In this document: positions 54,001 through 64,000 of the stretch, one piece after another | Position numbering within the stretch: the first letter of the stretch is position 1 | How the letters are laid out: every line of letters begins with the position of its first letter | DNA from: Theristus sp. LFF4_11 | Lineage: Eukaryota; Nematoda; Chromadorea; Monhysterida; Xyalidae | NCBI GenBank assembly: GCA_030248135.1 | Contig: JASANC010004505.1 | Coordinates: 1-64,000 of the forward strand | Direction of reading: 5' to 3' | Length of the DNA: 64,000 nt | Notes under the pieces: generated by a model | The model's database searches: none | Told to the model about the DNA's origin: nothing | Seen by the model: only the letters and a program-made list of their open reading frames with translations | Made by a program: the position numbers and the translations under genes

Positions 54001-56272
54001 GTGATCATCAACCAATTAGCTGACGGCCTTTTATTTCAGAGTTAAACGACGGCAGAGTTTTTTTTGAGTCTACCATTTCCGGCTTTATTGACAGCATATT
54101 GTAAACACGTTAATCAAAAAATTGTCAACCAAAACAAATCAGTCACCACTCTGTTTATCAATGTGAATTGTTTAATTTCGGCATCTACCTTGTGGAAAAC
54201 TAAATTCCATTCCAATGAACAATTCGTTGAACATCTACAGTGGTCACCATCTACTTTCCACGTCGATGAGCTCGACTCGTCGCCAACGCGATATTCGGCC
54301 AGCCACTATGCACGACCAAAGACGCCCGCCGACCAAGCCGTATACGCTCATTCAACAATACCACCACAGACTCGACAAACGAACCCTTGGGGATACGAGA
54401 GCACACCGCACTTGTACCAGCCGCCACTGACCGCGACTACCGTAGCCAGCTACAGTAACCCGCAGCAGCGTACACCTACCGTAAGCCATTCCCTGTACAA
54501 CGCGCACAACGATTGGCCTGCGAGCTCACCGCCACCATCGTCGTCGTCGTCGTCGATTCGTCGGCGACCGCCGCGGCCGCATTCTGGCTACAATAATAAT
54601 GACGATAATAATGGCAATGCTCGCCAAAACTCACGTCATCCGACGCCGCCACGACGACCCATTTCGTATCGCTCACGAATTGTCGGCAACAAGTACGCCG
54701 CCACGTATCAGCGGGTTCCAATCGGTCAGTTTCTATCGCTTTGGTTCGTTGGTGGAAGTTCTCGAAAGAAGAAAGTAATTAATTGAAGACAACTTTTGGA
54801 TATTTGGTTCGATAGACAAGTCTATGTTTGAAAAAATCCTGGTCTAAAGTCAGTGCACTCTGGTTGACTGGCGCAACATTATCGGTGTTAGAATGGAGCG
54901 CACTGGCAAAAATAAGCCGAGTAAACGTGGCAGCTTTTTTTCAGGGTGCAAGGAGCGCGCGAAATTTGAATAAAAGAAAAAAGACGTTCAGAAAACCAAT
55001 TGTGTGTGTCACATTTGACGTGTGTTTTTGAACTTCATTGAAGCTTCGTGCTACACAGTTCACTCTTTCTCCTTTGCGCACACGACTGGGAATAATGGAT
55101 CTTGGCATTCCTAAAAAGACCAACTCCTACACTGAGAACTAATCCCGCCTTTATGGCAAATACAAGAACTGCCTTATATGAATTCGGCCATACTGTAGGA
55201 CCGAAAGGACCATACCGTAGACCAGTAGGACCAGACTGCGCGAAAAACAGTTTGAGTGCTGTACCGTACCGTAACAGCGCGTAATAGGACCGTACCGAAT
55301 TTCTCAGACGATGCACTGGCGCCAGCGACGCAACCGGACAGTTTCCGTGCACCCCCAAAGAAAACCGTTCAACGGCGGTTCGTGCGAAAGAACGGCCGTG
55401 GCCCGCTGGTGGCAGCGGACTGTCCAGGTAGAACACATGCAGGCGGACTTGGAAAAAATCGATTTTAAAGTCGAATTTCAACGAGCAAAGTATTTTCAGT
55501 TTTTGCTGCTTTCTCGGGATTCTTTTTTTGGTCGTTTTTGTGAAGATCTTCACTCTTGATAGACAAACGACGTGTTGTGGTTGTGGGGTACCGGTGCGTG
55601 CGTGCCAGAGGTGCCGCATGATGCACATGCAGCCGCCAAATGAGAGTTGAGCGCGTGCGCACCGCTGGTGGCGACAAGGGCGGGGTGCCCCACATCGTCG
55701 CAGCGGGGGGGGGGGCGCCGACGAAAATACGGCAGCACCGTACCTATCTCTCCTGCCAACATTGCCTACCATGTATCCTACACCTACTCTGCCCTATAGG
55801 TCGCCTATTCGCGTGCGCGAACGGCATCGAGTGCCTCCAGCGCGCGTTCGTCTGCGACGGCACCGACCACTGCAACGACGCGTCCGATGAGCGAGGCGCG
55901 CATTGTACGGCTGATACACCGCTGAGTCGATTCCGAAATAACAACAATTCGACAGAGCACACTTCCAGCACGTCATCATCATCAACGACGACGACGACGA
56001 CGACGACGACGACACGATCGAGCACCAGTGGCAGCAGCAGTAGGTCGGTGGAAGTCGACGACTACGACGATTACTACCATTACGAGTTTGCTGTTGAGCT
56101 CGACATTCCATCATCATCAGAGACAGTTGATGAACCGGAGGACTACGACCACTCTGGAAAAACAACGTTTCCGGCGTTTTCGTCGACGGCTGTGCGACCG
56201 TCGCAGCTGTTCGTGCGACGGCACCGCGCGCTGCTCGCCGCCAGGAAGAGGTCGCGGAGGACTAGAACGTGA
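51081..56272 (+). CDS. Low-complexity extracellular protein with three LDL-receptor class A domains
   Basis: Five exons, 51081-52195, 52782-52876, 53534-53868, 54241-54724 and 55800-56272, join in frame to 833 aa. Each LDLa domain has six Cys and the Ca2+-cage acidic end: CDGTVDCPDTSDETDEC (exon 1), CNGAVDCGDASDERSC (exon 3) and CDGTDHCNDASDERGAHC (exon 5). Between them lie Asn, Thr, Tyr/Asp, Ser and His-rich stretches, some from trinucleotide runs (AAC, ACC, TCG). The family binds ligands through Ca2+-loaded LDLa modules. The first ATG has an in-frame upstream stop, but no clear signal peptide follows, so a short 5' exon may be missing. No TM is seen; the C-terminus is basic (RKRSRRTRT). AATAAA lies at about 56708. 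Introns contain hairpin I, SINE F, hairpin J and MITE B. Confidence 0.84.
53020..53108. repeat. Hairpin MITE family I, copy 3
   Basis: GTGCATTCATGAAACCGTAT and ATACTGTTTCATGAATGCCG arms around TGTTTTAACACAGC. It lies in intron 2 of the LDLa gene. A partial fourth copy is at 57343-57385. Confidence 0.88.
53297..53497 (+). mobile_element. tRNA-derived SINE family F, copy 5 (most complete)
   Basis: GTCACCCTCGTGGCCTGGTG, GGGGGATCGAGCCCCGCCGA, GGCACTTAATGACAGAGAAA, CTCTGGGTTAGCCCTGGCTA and an ACAACAACAAAAAAACAACA tail. It lies in the same LDLa intron. Confidence 0.92.
53905..54025. repeat. Hairpin element J, copy 2
   Basis: CACCTGATTGGTCGGTGATC with GATCATCAACCAATTAGCTG form the arms, and TGATGCACGCTTTCGGTGCA with GACAGCATGCATCA the inner part. 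It lies in intron 3 of the LDLa gene. Confidence 0.75.
54908..55197 (+). repeat. MITE family B, copy 7
   Basis: ATAAGCCGAGTAAACGTGGC, TTTCAGGGTGCAAGGAGCGC and GGCCATACTGTAGG at the right end. It lies in intron 4 of the LDLa gene. Confidence 0.88.
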
Positions 56273-57859
56273 TCGAACACGTCTTCAAATGTGCACCAGT
56301 TTTGCTTCCAGTTTTTGCTGTGTGACGCAGCGCCGTGATTGGCTGTATAACATTAGTGCGACCAATCAGAAATCGCGCATTGTATACGAACATGGTTGTG
56401 CAATTCAAAGAGCAGCAAAAAGTGCCGCGCGATTGAAGCTGTTCGTGACACAAAATGCAGTAAAATTCTTGATTTTGCGAATCGTAAATCCTCCTATCCG
56501 TTGAAACAGATGTTCAGTTCAATTGGTTGAAAGACAGATGACGACGAAAACGGTCATATGGTTCTCTTTCGGCTTTCGGGTTCCGACTTTCAAAACACAA
56601 AAAAGTCCGCCACCACGCACGTTTTCATTCCATTTTATTTTTAGCTGCATATCATGGCCATTGGCCAAAATGATTATTCCCCAGCGAAACACACAACAAA
56701 CCGGATAATAAATAAATGAAAATAAGGGACACGTCTGAAACGTTAGATTCTGAATGATCATGTTTTTTTCAGATTGTCAAAAAGATGAAACTGTTTTCTC
56801 GAAAATCTTCAAGTCCTTTTGAAACAATAGTTGTTTTTAGTAAAAAGAGCAAAATCCGTATGCCGTATTTACGACGACATGTCACAACAATGCGAGATTT
56901 TAGAAAACACAAAAATTTCTAGAAAAAAGCCTAACAATGAAGAGAACAAAAAATGATCAACGCGTGAGATACATTATGCAATTTTGTAAACCATCCAGCA
57001 CCAGAAAAAAGTCAACATATGCAATAATCAAATAACCAAAAACATTCATTGAAAGTGACACAGGTACGAGTTGGAATTTTCCAATCAAAATAAACAAAAT
57101 TGGGCACACGTGTGCATGATTATGATCAAATATTGTTTCAGCCAAAAAGGCAAGAGTTTTTTGATTGAGACCGAGTTAAAACAAAAAAATAGGAATACAA
57201 TTATAGGGAAGGCAAGTTGATCGCATGATATCACGAAGCACCAATAAATAACATCGCTAAACACCGTTTTTTTGGGATGAGCCAACTTGGTTATTACCTT
57301 TCGTTTTGTTCTGCGAATCAATTGCACGCGTGAAAAGTGATCTTAAGCGACATTCATGAAGACGCATTTAGAGACGCACTGCGCAGGGACAACTCAAAAA
57401 TTGCTCAATGAAACCATCGTTCCTTTCGTCAATTGGAATCAAGGTCCCGCGTCAGGCGTTAAAACTGATTCTCCACCTAACTGAGTCGCAGAACCGAAAA
57501 AAATCAATTCGCAACCAGCCAATCAGCGCATTGCAACTATTTAACAAGCCTACATCGAGTGAGCACCTAGAAATTCATGAACCGAGCGAATAACAAAAAA
57601 AACGAGCGACAATGGAAGACAAGGCACAAACAAAAAAAACATAAAAAAACACACAACAGCACCAACACGCAGTCCGCACACCAAAACTGCCAATAACAGA
57701 GTGTAGCAAAAAGAATAACGGACAGAAACGTACCTATCTATCATTACACGAACAATGTCTATCATATCCGCCAAAAAAACCACCAATAAAAACCACAACA
57801 ACCATCAAAACAACACGATAATCGATATCGCACACGCCATTCTTCGCTGTCAGCTCCGC
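56273..57859. other. Intergenic 3' region between convergent LDLa and Ser/Pro-rich genes
   Basis: AT-rich. A poly(A) signal-like AATAAATAAA is at about 56708, and a partial hairpin I is at 57343-57385. No gene supported. Confidence 0.65.
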
Positions 57860-60800
57860 CTACGCCGCATTCAGATCGCTGAGGGAGCCACGCGTCGAGG
57901 CGGGTCGCGACTTCGACGCGCCTGCTGCCGTCTTCGGCTTTGTGCCGAGTTTTGCGCCGATCTTCTTGAGAAAATCAGAGCGCGCCGCTGATTGGCCGCC
58001 GTGGTTGGTGCCGCGCAAACTGTGCCGCGAGCCGGCCAATGGCGTACGGCGGGACTCGCGCGCGGCCTGCGAGAACAAAAAAACGGAAAAATGCGGACTC
58101 CACTCACAATCGGTGTGTCCAGATCATCCACCAAATCATCGCACCGGCATGGTACAACACACAAACCACACAGCGGTTTAGTTCCCCGTTTTGCAACACA
58201 AAATCCGCCAAAATGCCCGGTTTTGTTTCATCTGCATCCGAACGAAATCGCGAATAAAAAAAAGCACACTTCCGTGTCCACAACGACGGTCCGGAATAGT
58301 CAGCAAATACACAAATCAAGAACAGAGGCAGACGGAACGGGCGACGCACTTTCTTGATGCTCTCCATGCGCGGATGGTCGATCTGCGCGTAGTTGCTCGC
58401 AGCTGCTGCCGCGGGCGTCGCGAATGCGCCCGGCACCGCGGCAGCGTCGGCAGACGAGCGGGGCGGCGCGCTCAGCGGCGGCGTGCCCGTGGCGGAGACG
58501 CTGCGCACCTGCGAGAGAAAACGAAATCGGCGGACGCTGATTCGCTGGGCTGCGTCACCACACCCACGGAGCAGCGGCTGCCGAAAAATCGATATTGCTG
58601 TGTGCGATGTTCTCGCCTCGCACTGGCTGCTTGTGGAACGGATTCGCACCACATTCATAGCACTGTCTTGTCAGCACTTGCGTGATTTCGGCGATTTTGT
58701 TTTGTGTTAAAAAAACAGTTTGTGCTTTTGTTAGAACAACAAACAGCTGCAAAGAACACTGTTGTGCACGGGCTGAGAATCATTGCGGCTTCCTGCACAC
58801 TGTGATAATTGCACGCGTGTTACAGACAGCTCAGTACAAACCAGACTTTCCGTTTAGCCGGTTTCTTCTCGCAAACAAATGATGAATGTCAAATCAGTCA
58901 CACCAAACTGACATTTTAGTGCCTGTACTTTGACAAACGGGCGTTTTAGAGCAAATGACGTCATTTTAGTCGGGACACGTTTGTATAAATCCACAATACA
59001 CAAACATGGGTGCTCAAACATCACGAAGCCTGATAGTACGAGAAAAAAAAACAGAAAACGAGAAACGAGAAAAAAAAATGCGCGCGCACCATCGCCGGGT
59101 CAACAGCAGCGGACGGCAGCGGCTGAGCCTGTTGATCAGAGGCTTTTCGATCGTGATTCGCAGCAGCACTTCTGACGCTGCTTTTCTTCGGCGCTCCGCT
59201 GCCCGCCACCGCCAAATCGCAATAATTGATCTGTAATGTTTCTTTAATTCAACATGTTCTAGGAACCGTCAATCTCAGCGCTCTGAAATGGGCGGCGGCA
59301 CGTTGTGCTGTCAGTGCCGCCGCTGTGCAAGGGTGTCCGCATCGCCACACCAATTTTTGTTGCCCGCCAGGTGGCACGAAAACAATAGTTTTCGATTTCG
59401 ACAAAATCCAGAACGCGACGGTGCGCTTTCGAACGCTGTGCACCCTCGCCCATCAGCAGATGCATTGAATTGAGCATGCCAATCTCAAATCAACCACGTT
59501 GTAGAATGGTTCTCTGCACTTCGGCCTTGGCAACACCATCTGCAGAAGAGCGGGGTGGCCTCATCCAGTGCATGTGGCCCCCTCCTGAACCACTTGAATA
59601 CAGAACTTGACACACAAACTTGATCACGGAAAAACAATCAGCAAAACTGAATCAACAAACACGCAATGTTCAGCGCTGTTTCTGCGTGCTCACCTGTATA
59701 CCGGTGCTTGCGTCCGAGATCATCTGCGAGGCGCCCGTGATTTTCCGGGCGGATGCCGGCGGCGGGAATTCAAACGCCGAGCGACCGGCCAACGTCGTTG
59801 TCGCTGGAACCGAAATCGATACTTTAAAAAACGTTTACAAGTGTTACGAGACGTAAAGTTCTGTAAGCCTTTGTAATCTGCAAAACTCCAGCAAATCAGT
59901 AAAGACAAACTACGGAAAAAAGCCACGAAGCTAATCCAGAAAAAACGAACGCCCTGTTATCAATTTTCTCAAGTTCTGCGACTGAATGCGTGTGCAGACG
60001 TAGAAAGGAAACTAGTCGCAATCTTTATGTGGCAATTCAAAGTCGCCTAAGTGACTCCGCCCTATTTTGGGGACTCGGATTACTTTACCAAATTTGAATT
60101 CCCGCGCGTTATCCATGAAACTGTTTACCGATCTATGCGCGCATTAAGTTGCGGGACCAAAAGAAAAGATCCGCCTCCGTGGCCCGGTGGTTAGCACGTT
60201 CGCCTTCAACTCAGAAGGTGACGGGTTCGATCCCCCACGGAGGATGACAAACTGCCGCCAGTGTAGCTCTCTACTCTAATAACTACACTCGTTTTCAACT
60301 AAAGCTTTCGGATTCGCTGCCCTGCGGGGATATAGCGACCGCAGGCCACCGAAACCGAAATCGGGCTAAGATCACTGGTGCCCCCAGGACAGAGCGGGGC
60401 TTAGAGGCTGTCCCCCTCACGTGGCGAGGGTATTGGTTCCACGGGATGGTGAGCCGTCCGTTCCCCAATCCCACCGGAGTTTGGTACCTTCGGGTTTCCG
60501 GAATCGGTGGGGGGCGTGCTTCAAATATTAAAAAAAAATCATACCAGTTTGCGGCGTCGTCAGGCCGCCGGGCGGGCGCCCGACATTGGCGCATTTTTGA
60601 GCAGAGGGTGGCCAAAATGTTTGCCCAATGTTGCCGTAAGTGGCCGGGCCCGGGCCGACCGGAGGCGCCGACGGCGGCGGTGTGCGCAGAGAGGACGGCA
60701 AAGGCTCTTGCACTTCGGGCACCTGCTTCAGATCGCTGATCGCGCCTGCCGATATTATAATGGGCGTGTGAGAAGCGAAATTTCAAACAGACGAACAGAA

Positions 60801-62333
60801 ATTGTCATGAAATGACATAAAGACTGAAAGTAAATTGTGATGAAATGACATTAAGACTGAAAGTAAATTGTGATGAAATGACATTAAGACTGAAAGTAAA
60901 TTGTGATGAAATGACATTAAGACTGAAAGTAAATTGTGATGAAATGACATTAAGACTGAAAGTAAATTGTGATGAAATGACATTAAGACTGAAAGTAAAT
61001 TGTGATGAAATGACATCAAACTACAATACAAAATAACACCGCCGCTTGGCGCGATCGCTTGTGTGTCGCACCTTTGTTGATATCGACCAATCAACAAGCA
61101 CCATATGAAGTGCAATGAATAATCAGCAAGAACGAACAGCAAAAAGCGGGCGTCCACTGGAACCATTTCATCTTCTCAAACCGAAACCGCTTAAGTTTCC
61201 AAAATTCCAGTATAAGCGTAATTTTAAAAGAACCATTAAATCGACATCGACAGCATTCGGTCGTGCCGCGTTTCTTTCGATCAACTCAATGCGTCCAATA
61301 CAGCAAAGAATGCTCACGTTCCAGGGCCATCCAACCTCCGCCGCAAGCAAAACAAATCAACCAAGTTGCAAGATGATTCTCTGCATTTCGGCCCGGCCAA
61401 CATCATGATGCAGATGAGAGGGGTGGCCTCATCCAGTGATGTGCGCCCTCTTGAAGCGCAAACCCCTAAAGCAAGCCAAAACGAACCATGCTGCAGCGTG
61501 GCGGGCGTGTGCTGCGCACGCGGCGTGCCGCCGCTCTCCGCCTCCTGCGGGTGTCGATGCTGCAGTCGCTTAATGGCGCGCGCGATGATGTCCTGGCCAG
61601 CTGTAGGGTTGTGTGAGAAAGTTACCGTGGAAATTAAAAAAAAAGTTCCGCTTTTTTCGGATGGCGAAATTAAAAAAAAGTTCCGTTTTTTTCGGATAGC
61701 GGCACACGATGCGCGGGACGTCACGGTCTCATCAATGGAGCAAAGAAAGAAATGCATGATGTGCATTGTTTAAGACACGATCGCCTAGATCGGACGGCAG
61801 GCCAGAAAATTATCCGACTATTCTGATCGCCACAGAAAATCACACCGATTTTTGACTGCGTTACACTGGATGGGCACAGCACCAAAAACCACTGGTTCTT
61901 AATCTGCTGATGGTGCGTACAGTATAGCCGAATAAACGAAGGCCGCCCACCCGTTCAGACAATGTGAGACCAGTCGCCAACTAGCAGCAGTGAGTACTTC
62001 ATGAATGCGAGCATATTTCGGACGAACGAACAGCGATCGCACGAACAAATTGTGTTCCTTCCATGAAAAAATCACCATCAATCTGCTACACTGTTACATT
62101 TCTGAGCGCTCGTTTTTCGTTCGTTCAAAGTTCGCGCGCTTCTTGTACTCTGCGTTACATTTGTCACCGTGGCCTGGTGGTAGTGCGTTAGACTACAGTC
62201 TGTGCGCTCGGGGGATCGAGCCCGGCCGATGGGTGTATATGCACTTAATAACAGAGAGATACTCGATGGGCGCCCTACTCACTGGCGTTCTGTTCCGGGT
62301 TAGCCCTGGCTGAAAACATCGCCTAAAAATCCC

Positions 62334-62380
<47 letters not shown>

Positions 62381-64000
62381 AAGAAAAGGACGATGCCAAG
62401 TTCCACTCGCGCACACACGTCCCACTAGGGTCTCCGAATTTCATGCTGTTCATACAGTTTTATCGGAGTTTCCTGCTTTTCGCGAAATAAAATGGATGGA
62501 TGGATGGACGTACCGCTAGTGCCGGTCGTCGTGTCGGACGAGTCCTTGCGACACGACGCCGATACGAACGAGGCGGGCGGCGGCAGCGCCGGACACGGCC
62601 GCGCAGCGACGGCGGCCATGCCGACCGCCCACGCCTGTTGGCTGCTCGACTCGTCGTACTGCTGCAAAAACGACCAAACCAACAAAATTCCGTTGTTCAT
62701 TCTTTCCTATTTCATGCTTTACCTCGTAGTTTCTCGAAAAAAATGGAGAGCGGAATGGTGCGGCGTTGTCCCCATTCGGGAGTCGGGAGGGACACCGTCG
62801 GTGGTGCTCAGATTCAGTTGTGTACACCTGTCTGTTGTCACTGTTTCCGCGGAGTACAGAGCATGCAAACTATGAAGGACAGTAAGAAGAACGAATCGAT
62901 CGGATGAAAATCCAAACACCCTATTTGTGGATAAATATGTTTTCTTGTAACTCCGATCCCGTTCCTTCTTCTTTTGCGCGCTCTATATTCTGAGAAAAAA
63001 AGTGACAGGTTTAAATATATATATACTGCAGCTACGAAACTAAATCGACCACCACGGGTGCTTGCACCGAGTGTCCCATCACCAAACAACAAGTAACAAC
63101 CGCAACAAGCCGAAAATCGACCACCTGATGAAAAATGTACCGTGCGATGAAAAGAAACCGTGAAAGGGAACATAATTCAATCTAAAAAAACGCCCAGCCG
63201 ACCTCGAAGAGACCGCAGACCGGCTGCTGGAAGTCGCGACGTAAACGAGCACGCGCCTCGCGCGACATCAGGTCGACGCCGATGCAAGTCGGCAGCGGTG
63301 CATCCGCGCGATGAAACTGCTGTCACCGGGTCGGAATTTAGTCACCACGGAACACGCTGGTTCGCCCAAAAAAGCCACCAATCCGAACGCAACCAATCAG
63401 CAAATCACAATCAAAGCGGCGCACGCATTACCCGCGTCGACTGCGCTGTCGCAGCGGCGGTTCGTTGCTCTGCGGAGCCGCCGCTGAGGTCTGACGTGCG
63501 CTTGAGGGTGACCGCAGTGGATTTCGTTGGTGAGCCGGTGTACCGCGGCGACGAGCCGTGCGCGGGCGAGCCGGTAGCGGCGCCACGATGGAAGGACGTG
63601 TTCAAATACTCGTTCGAGAACGCTGATTGGTCGAGAATCGTGTCGAGACTCGGACCGGCTGTTGGAATGAGAAAGCGAGAGGAAACTGATAAGAAGATGT
63701 CAGTGTTTGAACAGAAAATCATTTTTTAGAAACTGGGTATCACAAAAAAGACAATTTCACATTCAAACGCTTAGTAAGCGCCAAGCAGCACATCAGCAAA
63801 CAACCCATTCAAATTTCAACCAATGGTTGTTGTTGCTGTTGTTCAAGCAACTTTTGTTGTAAACTCAATCAACCAATCAACCGCCAGTTGCAATAATACG
63901 GCCACTCGAAGTTTTTTTAGTCAACAACAAAAAAACGGAAATCGCGGCCGACCCCAAGGACGCGCGCCGAGGCCGCTGGTCTTTCTGACCGGCGAATAAC
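57860..64000 (-). CDS. Unrecognised Ser/Pro/Ala-rich protein, 3' part (10 exons), runs off the right edge
   Basis: Minus-strand exons: 64000-63953 (partial), 63658-63432, 63319-63203, 62661-62514, 61600-61487, 60745-60545, 59821-59694, 59230-59090, 58508-58350 and 58066-57860. They join with matching phases into 495 codons plus TAG. All have GT-AG ends; the acceptor at 59821 (TTTAAAG) is weak. Short better-ordered blocks are WAGPSLDTILDQSAF, CIGVDLMSREARARLRR, GQDIIARAIKRLQHR, NYAQIDHPRMESIKK and DFLKKIGAKLGTKPK. The rest is disordered and rich in Ser, Pro, Ala and Thr, ending STRGSLSDLNAA. No signal peptide or TM is in this part, so it is probably cytosolic or nuclear, perhaps a scaffold (inference). 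I do not recognise the family. Introns carry MITE E, repeat H, SINE G, a 33-bp tandem repeat, a diverged MITE B and SINE F. Confidence 0.7.
58835..59000 (+). repeat. MITE family E, copy 5 (5'-truncated)
   Basis: ACCAGACTTTCCGTTTAGCC, AGTCACACCAAACTGACATT and ATGACGTCATTTTAGTCGGG. The left terminus with its TGACGTCA is missing. Confidence 0.88.
59990..60170 (-). repeat. Repeat family H, copy 5
   Basis: AATCTTTATGTGGCAATTCA, CTATTTTGGGGACTCGG, TTTGAATTCCCGCGCG and GTTGCGGGACCAAAAGAAAA. It directly precedes SINE G. Confidence 0.82.
60174..60540 (+). mobile_element. tRNA-derived SINE family G, copy 2
   Basis: The first 71 nt look like a tRNA: CCTCCGT (60174-60180) pairs with ACGGAGG (60237-60243), with GTGGTTAGC and GGGTTCGATCCC as boxes A and B. 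The anticodon arm has a 6- or 8-nt loop and the T stem is short, so it is not a working tRNA. Downstream GCCAGTGTAGCTCTCT and a CGGGGATATAGCG-type body match the 25305 copy. The tail is an A-run just before the exon end at 60545. Confidence 0.75.
60806..61016. repeat. 33-bp tandem repeat (about 6 copies)
   Basis: GATGAAATGACATTAAGACT plus GAAAGTAAATTGT repeats every 33 nt with almost no divergence, implying recent amplification. It lies in the intron 61486-60746 of the Ser/Pro-rich gene. The open frames across it are by-products of the 33-nt period. Confidence 0.95.
61918..62150 (+). repeat. MITE family B, diverged relative
   Basis: TACAGTATAGCCGAATAAAC at the left and TCAAAGTTCGCGCGCTTCTT at the right resemble B ends, but the middle differs. 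The call is tentative. Confidence 0.45.
62161..62376 (+). mobile_element. tRNA-derived SINE family F, copy 6, with long (AAC)n tail
   Basis: GTCACCGTGGCCTGGTGGTA, GGGGGATCGAGCCCGGCCGA, GCACTTAATAACAGAGAGA, GGGTTAGCCCTGGCTGAAAA, then about 14 AAC units. It lies in the intron 62513-61601. Confidence 0.92.

Noticed and set aside
55035..55772. 245-aa minus-strand open frame
   Set aside because: Runs across MITE B and unrelated intron sequence of the LDLa gene, with no domain and no splice-consistent partner.
58191..58685. 164-aa plus-strand frame
   Set aside because: Antisense to exon 58508-58350 of the minus-strand gene. It lacks acceptor/donor logic, while the minus frame is phase-linked to nine other exons.
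60174..60244. A tRNA gene
   Set aside because: The acceptor stem is perfect, but the anticodon loop would be 6 or 8 nt and the T stem only about 3 bp. The downstream body matches another SINE-like copy, so it is the head of a retroposon.

Overview
The window looks like nuclear DNA of a nematode. Genes are split into many short exons with GT-AG introns (one GC-AG). Exons are GC-richer than the AT-rich introns. The neuronal gene set fits: an L-type calcium-channel alpha-1 gene and a seven-transmembrane receptor fused to a globin, an architecture I know only from nematode GLB-33. An animal Myb C-terminal module, absent from Caenorhabditis as far as I know, suggests a non-rhabditid nematode, possibly clade I. 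That placement is inference. All gene models were spliced by eye; each listed model closes in frame through every junction.

Layout. 1-1726: mariner-like inverted-repeat DNA. 1727-19833 (+): 25 exons of a Cav1 (egl-19 type) gene from domain III S2 to the stop; the 5' half lies left of the window. Its introns hold an L1-type ORF1-like gene, a GIY-YIG retroelement piece, a 149-bp tandem array and many MITEs/SINEs. 28480-22040 (-): a Myb-C-terminal-like protein, convergent with the channel. 31648-32805 (+): a small single-pass membrane protein. 35161-42162 (+): the receptor-globin (glb-33) gene. 44802-42788 (-): a secreted cysteine-rich protein. 46374-48763 (+): a secreted protein with a Ser/Thr mucin-like tail. 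51081-56272 (+): a low-complexity protein with three LDL-receptor class A domains. 64000-57860 (-): the 3' part of an unrecognised Ser/Pro-rich protein, running off the right edge.

Repeats are the second theme. I recognise at least twelve short families recurring across the window, mostly in introns: hairpin or TIR MITEs with TA target sites, two tRNA-derived SINE families (one with an (AAC)n tail), a MITE nested in another MITE, and MITE ends lying next to splice sites. No rRNA, functional tRNA, CRISPR or bacterial operon structure was seen. The genes do not form one pathway; calcium channel, neuropeptide-type receptor and secreted proteins are ordinary neighbours on a worm chromosome.
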